Part shown: in pieces, positions 1-8,572 of the stretch | How positions within the stretch are numbered: position 1 is the first letter of the stretch | Layout: the number at the start of each line of letters is the position of its first letter | Assembly (NCBI GenBank): GCA_937876465.1 | Contig: CALEHV010000002.1 | Coordinates: 1 to 64,000 of the forward strand | DNA length: 64,000 nt | From: an uncultured Bacillota bacterium | GTDB lineage: Bacteria; Bacillota_I; Bacilli_A; RFN20; CAG-826 | Reading direction: 5' to 3' | Position numbers and translations under genes: made by a program | The notes under the pieces: generated by a model | Databases searched by the model: none | Told to the model about the DNA's origin: nothing | What the model saw: only the letters and a program-made list of their open reading frames with translations

Positions 1-172
1 ATGGAAATTAATTATTTTGAATTTTTATCTTGATTCTTAATAGTTAATCTCCTTTCTTCTCACTATACATATAGTCAAAAAAAATTAAAAAATTTCAAAA
101 AAGTTTTTAATACAAAGTATTCTTTTTTGCATTATGAGGACAAAAAGGTCGCATTCAATCCATCCCGACCAT

Positions 173-200
173 AAAAAAAGACGTTCATTTAAGAACGTCT
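173..200 (-). terminator. Rho-independent terminator of the tRNA operon
   Basis: On the minus strand an AGACGTTC stem, a short TTAAAT-type loop and a matching GAACGTCT arm are followed by seven T. It lies just downstream of tRNA-Pro and should end the Cys-Arg-Pro tRNA transcript. Confidence 0.8.
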
Positions 201-212
201 ATTTCAATCAAA

Positions 213-289
213 TGGTCGGGATGACAGGATTTGAACCTGCGACCTTCTCATCCCAAATGAGACGCGATACCAAGCTACGCTACATCCCG
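213..289 (-). tRNA. tRNA-Pro (TGG)
   Basis: The minus strand folds into a cloverleaf with acceptor stem CGGGATG/CATCCCG, anticodon loop TTTGGGA giving TGG, a GGTTCAAATCC T-arm, discriminator A and an encoded CCA end. It is the last of three tRNAs in one transcription unit. An 11-base inverted copy of its 3' end lies just beyond the terminator at 161-171. Confidence 0.95.
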
Positions 290-300
290 ATTTGCCACTC

Positions 301-377
301 TGGCGCGCTTGACATGAATCGAACATGCAACCCTCAGATTCGTAGTCTGATACTCTATCCAGTTGAGCTACAAGCGC
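301..377 (-). tRNA. tRNA-Arg (ACG)
   Basis: Cloverleaf on the minus strand with acceptor stem GCGCTTG/CAAGCGC, anticodon stem CAGAC/TCTGA-type around ACG, T-loop GTTCGATTC and encoded CCA. The middle gene of the Cys-Arg-Pro set. Confidence 0.95.
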
Positions 378-447
378 ACAAGCTGCCAGTTTTGGCCTTA
401 ATTATCTTATAACCAATACTTTGATTATACAAGATATATTTTCTCGT

Positions 448-521
448 TGGAGGTTCCAGTCAGATTTGAACCGACGGTCATTGAGTTGCAGTCAATTGCC
501 TTACCACTTGGCTATGGAACC
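448..521 (-). tRNA. tRNA-Cys (GCA)
   Basis: Cloverleaf on the minus strand with acceptor GGTTCCA/TGGAACC, anticodon GCA in the loop CTGCAAC, GGTTCAAATC T-arm and encoded CCA. First gene of the tRNA operon, directly behind a strong promoter at 533-561. Confidence 0.95.
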
Positions 522-532
522 ATGCAAACGAG

Positions 533-561
533 ATTATACCATTTCACTTTGTTATAAACAA
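533..561 (-). promoter_or_regulatory. Promoter of the tRNA-Cys/Arg/Pro operon
   Basis: Minus strand: -35 TTGTTT, 17-base spacer, -10 TATAAT preceded by an extended TGG. It places the transcript start a few bases before tRNA-Cys. Confidence 0.75.
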
Positions 562-570
562 CTTAAATAT

Positions 571-2274
571 TTAGTTTTGCATTCTCTCAAGTCTACGTTG
601 CTTTTTAAGGCTCTTTTTAATGCCTTTATTAATTGCAAAATAGATAACCACGGATATTACCGCTAAGAATTCAACAACAAGAATCACAATTGCCCATACA
701 GGCAATGAGTTCGTACGAACCTTTTCCCACATATCTAGGACAGCTTCATTTTGATTTCCGAAGTCATCCATAACGCATAAGTGATTTAAATCACTTTTTT
801 CTGGAAATTGAGCAGTTAATGTTCTGCCGATTACATCTGGACTAGGATAGAAAATTGCATCCGCGGAGCCATCGAAGAAATAGGAAATGTCATATTGATT
901 TTCGCCGGATTCATCATATTCAGTTTCATACTCAGCTATGGCAGCTTCTTCTAACAAAATGGCTTCTTCCTCATCAAGTTCGTTTCCATCTTCGTCGACA
1001 TCGCTGTAAAAATAGCCATTATATTCGACATCATAATTTTCTTTGACATAGTCAAGAACATCATCGCCACTTACAGCAGATGTATAACCAACATACCACA
1101 TATTTTGAATTGCATTTGTTGGTTGTGACATGAAATTAATGAACTCGACAGCAATATCTGGATGTTCACTTATTGTTGGGACTGCAAATGCGTCAAACCA
1201 AATGTTTGAACCTTCTTCTGGAATAGAGAAATAAAGTTCCTTTTCGTAATCTGATTCGGCTTGGAAAATTGCCCAAGTAGCATCACCACTCCAGGCAAGG
1301 TTTGCACCAATTTTGCCAGTAACCATATCGGTTTTTCCTGAGTCGACTTCGAAGCCAAAAGAGTTGGCTTTTAATTTCATCATATCTTCTTTAACAATAT
1401 TTAAAGTTTCATTATCGCATCTATTAAAGATTGCATTTAATTTTTTGTTGAATTCTGGATCTTCAGGATTTAGTTCAGCAATTTCGTCTTTAAATGCATG
1501 AAGAATGCTCATTGCGTATACATCACGTACTGAATCTTTGATTGAAAAACTATTTTTAAATTGCTCAGAGTACAATGCTTCCCAAGATTTCATGGATTCA
1601 ATTATTGAATCCCAATCGCCGTCAGCACCAACATAAAACTCTGGGTTATACATGATCCCAACTGTACCCCACATATAAGGGACGGAGTAGTTAAAAATAG
1701 GTTTATCAGTCATGTATTCATTTGTATCAAGACTTTTTGGATAGATTCCTTTAAAAATATCTTGTAAATATGTAGAAACATGATCATTAATCTCTGTATT
1801 TTTCACAGATTGTGAAATATCTTGAATAAGATTATGAGAAATTAATTTTTGAACCATGTAGTCACTTGGAACAATAATATCGTATTTTGATTTACCAAGT
1901 TTTAATGCGTTAAACATGGTTTCGTTTGTGTCAAATGTGTCATAAACAACTGAAACATTAAGGCCTTTAACATCCTTCATATATTTTTCAAATTGTTTAG
2001 TCATATTCGGCTTTGGTTGAATAATTGTATTTGTTTCTAAATCATATTGTTCTGGATCGTTAACATCATAAACAAAATGTTTATTATACTCACAACCTTC
2101 ATCGTATTTTTCAGGAGAATCTTCTTCATAGATGTAATCAGCGGAGTTTAAAACACGTAAAACGATTTTATCGCCCTCTTCACTACTGGCTTTTCCGCCA
2201 CAGCCAACCAAACAAGGAACTGCAAATAAAGCGACTGGGAATAAAGAGAAACAACTAAATAATTGCTTTTTCAT
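571..2274 (-). CDS. potD: Spermidine/putrescine ABC transporter substrate-binding lipoprotein PotD
   Basis: Extracytoplasmic polyamine-binding component of the PotABCD importer. A lipoprotein signal with lipobox LVGC (Cys25) is followed by a periplasmic-binding-protein fold typical of PotD/PotF. At 567 residues it is much longer than usual PotD (about 350). The extra length includes a long N-terminal segment, a very acidic stretch around residues 400-450 and a C-terminal transmembrane helix at about 525-548 with a basic cytoplasmic tail. The protein should therefore be anchored twice, by lipid and by a helix. A perfect AAAGGAGG site precedes the ATG. It is last in the potA-potB-potC-potD operon and overlaps potC by 20 bases. 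Family assignment rests on context and overall pattern; substrate is inferred. Confidence 0.88.
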   Translation of the reverse strand: MKKQLFSCFSLFPVALFAVPCLVGCGGKASSEEGDKIVLRVLNSADYIYEEDSPEKYDEGCEYNKHFVYDVNDPEQYDLETNTIIQPKPNMTKQFEKYMKDVKGLNVSVVYDTFDTNETMFNALKLGKSKYDIIVPSDYMVQKLISHNLIQDISQSVKNTEINDHVSTYLQDIFKGIYPKSLDTNEYMTDKPIFNYSVPYMWGTVGIMYNPEFYVGADGDWDSIIESMKSWEALYSEQFKNSFSIKDSVRDVYAMSILHAFKDEIAELNPEDPEFNKKLNAIFNRCDNETLNIVKEDMMKLKANSFGFEVDSGKTDMVTGKIGANLAWSGDATWAIFQAESDYEKELYFSIPEEGSNIWFDAFAVPTISEHPDIAVEFINFMSQPTNAIQNMWYVGYTSAVSGDDVLDYVKENYDVEYNGYFYSDVDEDGNELDEEEAILLEEAAIAEYETEYDESGENQYDISYFFDGSADAIFYPSPDVIGRTLTAQFPEKSDLNHLCVMDDFGNQNEAVLDMWEKVRTNSLPVWAIVILVVEFLAVISVVIYFAINKGIKKSLKKQRRLERMQN

Positions 2275-3133
2275 TGCTGACTACCTCCTTTCTGGCCTTA
2301 CTTTTAACAGAGAAATGTCTATATAAAGTAATACCAATAACAACAGCCAAAACTGTTAAGAAAATAATAAGTGTCAAAGGTCTGAGTTCTGCTGGTACGG
2401 AGTGCTTTTTCAAACTTGTTTGAATATAGGTTGATAAAGTCTCAATACAAGCATCACCTGATAATAAGCCAGGTCCTCTTGTGAATTCAGTAACAATGTA
2501 ATCATCTAAAGACAATGTAATTGAAAGCAAGAATCCTGAGAAAATACCAGGCATAATTTGAGGAATAATAACTTTGGTTAAACCTTGTGATGGACGACAG
2601 CCTAAATCAAGTGCTGCTTCATAAAGGTGTGGATCCATTTGAATAAGTTTTGGTTTAACACTTAAATAGACAAACGGAATAGAAAGGACAACGTGTCCAA
2701 TTAATAATGTCCAGAAGCTAAATAAATATGCTTTAAAGATATATGTTCCAACAAAAACAAACATAAGGGCTAAGGATAAAGCAATGACGATTTCAGCGTT
2801 TGCAACTGGAATTTGTGTAGCTCCTTCAATAACTCCTTTAGCTCTACGTTTGCAGTAGAAAGTGCCTATGGCACCAAGTGTGCCTAAGACTGTGGATACA
2901 ACAGCAGAAATTAAAGCAATAATAACTGTGTTTCCAACTGCTGTCCAAATCTCTTTCGCAACTTGTGTGTTGCTAAATAAATTTTTGTATAAATCCCAAC
3001 CAGGATTAAATGCATCTTGGAACGAAATTGTTGCATTTGTTGAAAATGAGAATGCAATCAAAACTAAGATAGGAAGATACATCAAGAATAGAATAAGGTA
3101 GATGTAACAATTGGCTAAAATTTTCTTTACCAT
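2255..3133 (-). CDS. potC: Spermidine/putrescine ABC transporter permease PotC
   Basis: Inner-membrane permease subunit of the polyamine importer, 292 residues with about six transmembrane helices. The cytoplasmic EAA loop (EAALDLGCRPSQG... IIPQIMPG) that docks onto the ATPase is clear at about residues 175-203. A GGAGGGG site lies just upstream of the ATG. Its start overlaps the end of potB by 7 bases and its end overlaps potD, so the operon is translationally tight. The length matches PotC (about 260) with a somewhat longer C-terminal tail. Confidence 0.92.
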   Translation of the reverse strand: MVKKILANCYIYLILFLMYLPILVLIAFSFSTNATISFQDAFNPGWDLYKNLFSNTQVAKEIWTAVGNTVIIALISAVVSTVLGTLGAIGTFYCKRRAKGVIEGATQIPVANAEIVIALSLALMFVFVGTYIFKAYLFSFWTLLIGHVVLSIPFVYLSVKPKLIQMDPHLYEAALDLGCRPSQGLTKVIIPQIMPGIFSGFLLSITLSLDDYIVTEFTRGPGLLSGDACIETLSTYIQTSLKKHSVPAELRPLTLIIFLTVLAVVIGITLYRHFSVKSKARKEVVSNEKAII

Positions 3134-3921
3134 AAGTTGCCCCTCCCTGTATCTTCTTTATTAATATTACGTGTAGCAAACATTGAAATGATGACAAGAA
3201 TGAACAAAATGAATGCCATAAATGCACCATTATTCCACATGTAGTTTGCAAAGTTTAAATAAATTGAGTTTCCAATTAATGTGACATTTCCTTCGGAAAG
3301 TGCATCAGAAATAACATAGGATGACATAACTGGAACTAATGTCATTGTAATGGCTGAAACAATTCCTGGAAGTGATTGAGGAATAATGTTTTTAATAAAA
3401 ACTTGAATCGGATTTGCGCCTAAATCTGCTGCTGCTTCAATTTGTGAATGATCCAATTTCAACATAGTTGTATACATTGGAAGAATAACAAATGGAAGGT
3501 AATTATAAACCATACCAATTAGTGTTGCAGCATAAGGAGCAACACCACCAGTTAAGTTGATTGCGAATAAAATGTCACGTGTGGCGGTTGTTCTAAGAAC
3601 AAAGTTAATCCACATTGGCATAATAAAAAGCATAACTAACACAACGTTTTTATTATATTTTTTTGAAGCGAGGAAATACGCGATTGGATAGCCTATTAAT
3701 AAACAAATTAATGTAGTTTGAACCGCTACGAAGAAACTAACCAAAATAACCTCTAATTTTGCTGTGCTTGAGAAGAATTTTGCAGCTGCATTGATACTAA
3801 GTGCTCCAGTAGAATCGCTAAAGGCATAGTAAACAATGATTAGCAAAGGGATGACAACAAATAATGAAAGGAAGATTGCGTAAGGTATTGAAAAATATTT
3901 ACGTTGAAATCTAAATTTCAT
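3127..3921 (-). CDS. potB: Spermidine/putrescine ABC transporter permease PotB
   Basis: Second membrane permease of the polyamine importer, 264 residues, six predicted helices, with the EAA motif EAAADLGANPIQVF and IIPQSLPGI. It begins inside the last codons of potA (11-base overlap), with a GGAGATATT ribosome site in the potA coding sequence. PotB and PotC are expected to form the heterodimeric channel energised by PotA and fed by PotD. Normal length for the family, no anomalies seen. Confidence 0.92.
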   Translation of the reverse strand: MKFRFQRKYFSIPYAIFLSLFVVIPLLIIVYYAFSDSTGALSINAAAKFFSSTAKLEVILVSFFVAVQTTLICLLIGYPIAYFLASKKYNKNVVLVMLFIMPMWINFVLRTTATRDILFAINLTGGVAPYAATLIGMVYNYLPFVILPMYTTMLKLDHSQIEAAADLGANPIQVFIKNIIPQSLPGIVSAITMTLVPVMSSYVISDALSEGNVTLIGNSIYLNFANYMWNNGAFMAFILFILVIISMFATRNINKEDTGRGNLW

Positions 3922-5422
3922 ATTCGGAAATATCTCCTTTTAAGCGAATTTTGATATCTTCTTTGTTAATTTGGATACCAACAATATCGCCAACATTCCA
4001 TGTATCTTGAGTATCAAGAATGAAATCTTCGTCATCTTCGCTTCTGCAGATAACTTGATAGTGATCACCTTGATAAATAGAAGAAATAACTTTACCAGTT
4101 AATTGGCCAAATTCTGTATCATCAGACAAAATAATTTTGTCTAAGCCTACTTCAAGCGTTAATTTAGCACCAGTAAGATCGTATTTTTTGCCACTTGGAT
4201 CGACTAAATAATCGTCTTCATCCATTTTTGAGCCTTTGATTAATTGTGTTAAATCAACATCAACATATGAAGTTGATAGTTCAACTGAATTGTCTTTTTG
4301 AACTTCACAATTTGTGTAAAGATTTTGCATCTTTTCTTTCTTCATGATGTGAATTCCATCAGGTTCAATTTGTATTGAAACTTTGCCTTCTGGAAAATCT
4401 TTGGTTGATTTAGCAATAATTTCATTTTTGCCAACCATAATAGCATATTCATAGTGAACGCCTTTGAATACTTTTGTGGTAATAACTCCATCAAGCATTC
4501 CTTTTCCAGCTTCACCAAGAATAACGTCTTCTGGTCTAACAACAACATCGACTCTTTCATCTATTGGGAAATCGTCTAAACACTTAAAGTCAGTTCCTAA
4601 GAAACGAACTTGTAACTTACCAGACATTGTTGCTGAGTAAATATTTGATTCACCGATGAAGTCAGCAACAAAAACGTTAACTGGTTCATTATAAATGTCC
4701 ATTGGAGAACCAATTTGTTGAATAACACCGTCATTCATAACAACAATTATATCTGACATTGTCAAGGCTTCTTCTTGATCGTGTGTAACGTAAATAAAGG
4801 TAATACCAAGTTTTTTGTGCATTTCCTTTAATTCGATTTGCATCTCTTTTCTCATCTTGAGATCAAGAGCTCCTAATGGTTCGTCAAGCAAAAGAATTTC
4901 TGGTTTATTTACAATACATCTTGCAATTGCAACACGTTGTTGTTGTCCACCAGAAAGAGTTGAAATATCTCTATCTTCAAGTTCGTCTAAGTCAACGATT
5001 GAAAGAGCCTTAATGACTAATTCATCAATTTCTTTACTAGTAAGGTGCTTCATTTTAACAACTTCTTCACCTTTTCTATTAGTAACTTTGACTGGAACCT
5101 TTTTTAATTTAAGTCCAAATGCGACGTTATCATATACGTCTAAATGTGGGAATAATGCGTATCTTTGAAATACTGTGTTGATAGGACGTTTATAAGGTGG
5201 GAGTTTTGTAATGTCTTCTCCATTTAACAAAATCGTTCCACTTGTTGGAAGTTCAAATCCTCCAATCATTCTAAGTGTTGTAGTTTTACCACAACCTGAT
5301 GGTCCTAAAATTGTGACAAATTGTCCACGCTTAATGTCAAGTGAGATACCGTCTACAGCGTTGAAATCTCCGAAACTCTTGACTACATTGCTTAAGCTGA
5401 TGATTACTTCTTCGGATGCCAT
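3911..5422 (-). CDS. potA: Spermidine/putrescine ABC transporter ATPase PotA, extended form
   Basis: Cytoplasmic ATPase of the polyamine importer. Walker [10 protein letters not shown] is at residues 40-48, the signature LSGGQ at 156-160 and Walker B ILLLDE at 176-181, all numbered from the chosen start. That start (MASEEV) is preceded by GGAGGAAAAGCTT; an in-frame upstream start 24 bases earlier would place this ribosome site inside the gene. At 503 residues it is well above the usual 350-380. There is an insertion of about 25 residues near 108-132, between the Q-loop and the signature, and the C-terminal regulatory (TOBE-like) part appears doubled. First gene of the pot operon, divergent from the thioredoxin-like lipoprotein. 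Confidence 0.92.
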   Translation of the reverse strand: MASEEVIISLSNVVKSFGDFNAVDGISLDIKRGQFVTILGPSGCGKTTTLRMIGGFELPTSGTILLNGEDITKLPPYKRPINTVFQRYALFPHLDVYDNVAFGLKLKKVPVKVTNRKGEEVVKMKHLTSKEIDELVIKALSIVDLDELEDRDISTLSGGQQQRVAIARCIVNKPEILLLDEPLGALDLKMRKEMQIELKEMHKKLGITFIYVTHDQEEALTMSDIIVVMNDGVIQQIGSPMDIYNEPVNVFVADFIGESNIYSATMSGKLQVRFLGTDFKCLDDFPIDERVDVVVRPEDVILGEAGKGMLDGVITTKVFKGVHYEYAIMVGKNEIIAKSTKDFPEGKVSIQIEPDGIHIMKKEKMQNLYTNCEVQKDNSVELSTSYVDVDLTQLIKGSKMDEDDYLVDPSGKKYDLTGAKLTLEVGLDKIILSDDTEFGQLTGKVISSIYQGDHYQVICRSEDDEDFILDTQDTWNVGDIVGIQINKEDIKIRLKGDISEYEI

Positions 5423-5480
5423 AAGCTTTTCCTCCATAACTACCAATTAAATAATGAATTAAACTAACGTATAAAAATTA

Positions 5481-5508
5481 GTCGTAAATAACGATAAATT
5501 ATTGCGAC
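5481..5508. promoter_or_regulatory. Inverted repeat between potA and the divergent lipoprotein gene
   Basis: GTCGTAAATAA and TTATTGCGAC form an imperfect inverted repeat around a 7-base centre in the 252-base divergent region. Position and symmetry fit an operator for either gene; no binding protein can be named. Confidence 0.35.
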
Positions 5509-5620
5509 AAAAAATGCAACAAATTTTTAACGATTTTTTTATACATTTTTTTGCAACACTTCTTATAGAAACTTATTAAATATTTATTTAAAATTTTGTC
5601 TCAATTTTTTGAAGGAATAT

Positions 5621-5649
5621 TTGAATAAAAAAATTATCTCAATTATAAT
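5621..5649 (+). promoter_or_regulatory. Promoter of the thioredoxin-like lipoprotein gene
   Basis: -35 TTGAAT, 17-base spacer, -10 TATAAT. Transcription would begin near 5656, which rules out the in-frame starts upstream at 5609 and 5621 and supports the ATG at 5675. Confidence 0.75.
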
Positions 5650-5674
5650 GTTAAAAATTAGAAAGAAAATACGC

Positions 5675-6778
5675 ATGAAAATTAAAGGATTATTATTACT
5701 CCCACTCGCACTCGGAATACTCAGTTTAGCAGGCTGCAAAAACAAATTTGAACCTGTAAAACTTCAATATGGTCAAATGATCTCGAGTGAGTTAACAGAA
5801 AACGATTATCAACAATTGAAAGAACGTTTTGCTAGAAAAGAGACTTTCCTCCTTTCTGTTTACGCAAGAAATTGTGCCTGTTGGAGTAATTTTAAAGCTG
5901 CAGCTAAACCATATATTACAAAAAATCATGTCGAAATCTTTGCTGTAAATTATGAGGCTTTTCATTCAGTAGCTGGGGAAACCTTAGATACTTTTGGATT
6001 AGATATAGAAGCAGGAAAAACTAGTTTTCATGTTATTAAAGAAGGAAAAGTTGTTTTAAACGTTAAATCTGGAGACTCAAAAGCAATGGAAAAGTCTTCT
6101 GAATTCGAGAAAATGATGAACGACACGGTAGTCCTTCCAAAAATGTTCTATATTAATAAAACTCAACTTGATTCTTTATATAGTTCTAATGAAACAAGCG
6201 CTATTTATTTCATGCGCAGCAACTGCGGAGATTGCACACATATGAACGATGCATTCTTAAATAAATATGATGCAAAAGGCAATCTATATATCTTAGACTG
6301 TGAAAAAATTGGAATAAGACAATATGATAGCGAAGGCAATTTAACTCCAACATCTCAAATTGCTTGGAATAAATTTAAATCGGATTATGGTCTAGCAAGT
6401 GACAATAACGAAAAATATGGTTATGACACAGGTTATGTCCCAACATTAATGTTAATGAAAGGTGACGCAACCACTCACGAAGCAACCTATTTATCTGGAG
6501 CAGTATATTTCAATGATTCTGTTGAGAAAAGTGGAGAAAAATACGTGGTTTCTAATTCGTTCTACACTTCAGAAAGACTTGCAAATCTCCAGTATTTATC
6601 AAATTTCGAAGGCACAAAAGTGTTAAAAGGCCTCGAGTTAACTGAAGATGATGTTGCTACATATGAAGGCACAACTTACACATATTGGACTCAAGAAAGT
6701 GCAGAAAAATATCACAATCCATTAGCTAAAGCGTTCTTGGATTATGCACTTCCATTAGTAACTCACACAAGCTTTTAA
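5675..6778 (+). CDS. Lipoprotein with two thioredoxin-like domains
   Basis: Exported lipoprotein of 367 residues with signal peptide and lipobox LAGC (Cys21). Two thioredoxin-like segments can be seen: the first has Cys67-Ala-Cys69, the second a classic Cys184-Gly-Asp-Cys187 after a beta strand and a cis-Pro-type loop (YVPTLMLM) further on. It probably acts in thiol-disulfide exchange or as a thiol sensor at the cell surface; the substrate is unknown. The start is chosen from the promoter at 5621-5649, an AGAAAG-like ribosome site and the signal peptide. It is divergent from the pot operon and has its own terminator. Confidence 0.7.
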   Translation: MKIKGLLLLPLALGILSLAGCKNKFEPVKLQYGQMISSELTENDYQQLKERFARKETFLLSVYARNCACWSNFKAAAKPYITKNHVEIFAVNYEAFHSVAGETLDTFGLDIEAGKTSFHVIKEGKVVLNVKSGDSKAMEKSSEFEKMMNDTVVLPKMFYINKTQLDSLYSSNETSAIYFMRSNCGDCTHMNDAFLNKYDAKGNLYILDCEKIGIRQYDSEGNLTPTSQIAWNKFKSDYGLASDNNEKYGYDTGYVPTLMLMKGDATTHEATYLSGAVYFNDSVEKSGEKYVVSNSFYTSERLANLQYLSNFEGTKVLKGLELTEDDVATYEGTTYTYWTQESAEKYHNPLAKAFLDYALPLVTHTSF

Positions 6779-6783
6779 AAAAT

Positions 6784-6830
6784 AAAGACGATTCGAATTG
6801 AAGTGAACCCCAAATTGAACCGTCTTTTTT
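6784..6830. terminator. Bidirectional terminator
   Basis: AAAGACG...TTC...AATT pairs with AATTGAACCGTCTTT across a loop of about 14 bases, with T-runs on both strands. It ends the lipoprotein gene on plus and overlaps the stop of the small membrane gene on minus. Confidence 0.7.
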
Positions 6831-7137
6831 AATCCTTAATTTCGAAATTACTCGTTGTTTCCATTCCGAGTTTTTCTTCATTCAACATTGCTTTGTAATT
6901 ATCTATGCTTTCTTTTGCGACAGTGTATTGTAGGACGAAAAATACAACAGAAAAACATGCGAAAGCGAAGAAGTTTACAATGTTCAATATAGCTAAATTA
7001 CTATCTGATAAATTTACTAATCCTATAATTAGAAAAACTATAGAAGTTAAACAAAGAATTACGCCCAAAATAATAAAAGATAATCTTAATTTTTGACGTC
7101 TATTAATTAATCTGAGAATCTCTTCTTTTTTAAGCAT
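6829..7137 (-). CDS. Small two-helix membrane protein, unknown function
   Basis: 102 residues with two hydrophobic helices at about 20-43 and 51-73, basic N-terminus and charged C-terminal tail. No family recognised. Its ATG overlaps the TAA of the upstream deaminase gene by one base (TAATG), so it is probably translated by coupling as the last gene of the five-gene operon that begins near 11465. Confidence 0.65.
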   Translation of the reverse strand: MLKKEEILRLINRRQKLRLSFIILGVILCLTSIVFLIIGLVNLSDSNLAILNIVNFFAFACFSVVFFVLQYTVAKESIDNYKAMLNEEKLGMETTSNFEIKD

Positions 7138-8402
7138 TATTTAGCCTTTAATCTATTAGTAATTTCTTGAGTTTTTGAGTAAATTTCGTTTATATCTTGG
7201 CCTACAAAGAATTCATGATTGTAGTATAAAATTTTGCCATTAATCATAGTCATTTTAACTATGTCTTTGCTTCCAGCATAAACAATATTTTTTTGAATAT
7301 TATTTATTGGTTGCATTGCTGGATTTTTAAGATCAATCATAATGATGTCTGCATATTTGCCTTTGGCAAGAACATCACAATTATCGAGTCTCATAGCTTT
7401 TGCCCCGCCCAATGTTGCCATCTTTAAAACATCAAAACCATCCATACTAGATGGATCGCTATTAACAAGCTTTTGAAGTATACTAACAAGATACATTTCT
7501 TTAAACATATCTAAAGAATTGTTTGAGGCTGCACCATCTGTACCTATAGCGATGTTCAAACCAGCTTTAAAATACTTTGAAACAGGACAAATTCCATCTG
7601 TTAATTTTGCATTGGAAGCTGCACATGTAATTACAGAACAATTTCGCTTTTTAAATATTTCTATTTCGTTGTCATCAAAATAAATACAATGGAATCCACC
7701 ACCACCATAATTAAACATTCCAATAGAATCCATATATTCAACAGGTCTTAAACCATAGCGGTTAATGCATCCTTGTACTTCAGTTTTACTTTCTCCAATA
7801 TGAAGATAAACTGGAGCATGTAATTCGTTAGCTAGATCAGCAATGTCCTTCATTCTCTCAGGTGTTGTTGTAAATTCTGCATGAATACCTAAATTGAACG
7901 AAATTAATGAATCTTTTTTATTTAAAGAAGCATATCTTTCTCTATATAGAGAAATTGGTTCTTTATCGGATGTAGCAACAATTGCAGTTCTAAATCCCAT
8001 TTCTTCACTTGCTTTAACAACTTCTGGAACATGAAAATACATATCAAAAGCTGCAGTAATTCCGCTAGTCAAATATTCTAAAATACCTGATTTTGTTAAA
8101 TGATAAATATCACCATCTTGGAATTTATCTTCCATAGGAAAAATGCAGTCAAATAACCATTCATGTAAAGACAAATCATCGCTAGCACTACGGGCAAAAA
8201 CCATTGCGGTATGTGCATGAGCATTCTTAAAACCAGGCATTAACAAATTGCCTTCACAGTCAATGACTTTATCAGGTTTAAGGTTTCCCACATATTTTGG
8301 TCCTACGTATTCAATACGAATACCGTTAACCAATAATTCACCTTCAAATATTTCATCATTAACCAAAGTTAAGATGCGTGCATTTTTGAATATTGTGATC
8401 AT
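7137..8402 (-). CDS. mtaD: Amidohydrolase, MtaD-type methylthioadenosine/S-adenosylhomocysteine deaminase
   Basis: Zinc-dependent cytosolic deaminase of the amidohydrolase superfamily, 421 residues, full length. The metal-binding HAH is at residues 62-64 (GFKNAHAHTAM). A later HIGESKTE strand and the catalytic GTDGAASNN with the metal-binding Asp follow. This pattern is that of 5-methylthioadenosine/S-adenosylhomocysteine deaminases. Related guanine or chlorohydrolase-like enzymes are possible, so the substrate is inferred. It sits one base after the rubredoxin-like gene and overlaps the small membrane gene, inside an operon with acyl-CoA ligase and acyltransferase genes. That context is unusual for purine salvage. 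Confidence 0.8.
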   Translation of the reverse strand: MITIFKNARILTLVNDEIFEGELLVNGIRIEYVGPKYVGNLKPDKVIDCEGNLLMPGFKNAHAHTAMVFARSASDDLSLHEWLFDCIFPMEDKFQDGDIYHLTKSGILEYLTSGITAAFDMYFHVPEVVKASEEMGFRTAIVATSDKEPISLYRERYASLNKKDSLISFNLGIHAEFTTTPERMKDIADLANELHAPVYLHIGESKTEVQGCINRYGLRPVEYMDSIGMFNYGGGGFHCIYFDDNEIEIFKKRNCSVITCAASNAKLTDGICPVSKYFKAGLNIAIGTDGAASNNSLDMFKEMYLVSILQKLVNSDPSSMDGFDVLKMATLGGAKAMRLDNCDVLAKGKYADIIMIDLKNPAMQPINNIQKNIVYAGSKDIVKMTMINGKILYYNHEFFVGQDINEIYSKTQEITNRLKAK

Positions 8403-8403
8403 T

Positions 8404-8553
8404 TTATTTCTTTAAATCATTATCGTCGTCGTCAGCATCATGTGCTGGAACAAGCATTTCGCGAGGTGCGCCACAAATAGGGCAACTACCATCAGGAAGT
8501 GGTTTAACTAATTGTCCACAAATTTTGCAACGATATTTCATAGGTTTTTCCAT
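8404..8553 (-). CDS. Rubredoxin-like small metal protein (49 residues)
   Basis: A short gene with a strong ribosome site (AAGGAGATATATTTT-ATG). The product has two Cys-x2-Cys pairs, CKIC near residues 9-12 and CPIC near 24-27, in the rubredoxin-like spacing with Gly after each knuckle. An acidic tail (DADDDDND) follows. It should bind one iron or zinc ion and could shuttle electrons or be a zinc-ribbon protein. Its ends are 19 bases from the acyl-CoA ligase gene and 1 base from mtaD, so it is an internal member of that operon. Confidence 0.8.
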   Translation of the reverse strand: MEKPMKYRCKICGQLVKPLPDGSCPICGAPREMLVPAHDADDDDNDLKK

Positions 8554-8572
8554 AAAATATATCTCCTTATAA

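Noticed and set aside
134..666. Two plus-strand open frames across the tRNA cluster
   Set aside because: They run through three tRNA genes on the other strand; the translated sequence is tRNA-derived (the common false FEPATF-type hit).
855..1046. Open frame on plus inside potD
   Set aside because: Antisense shadow of a well-supported gene; His/Arg-rich composition with no ribosome site.
5609..5674. Upstream TTG start for the thioredoxin-like lipoprotein
   Set aside because: The -35 and -10 of the gene lie inside this stretch, and the signal peptide begins at the later ATG.
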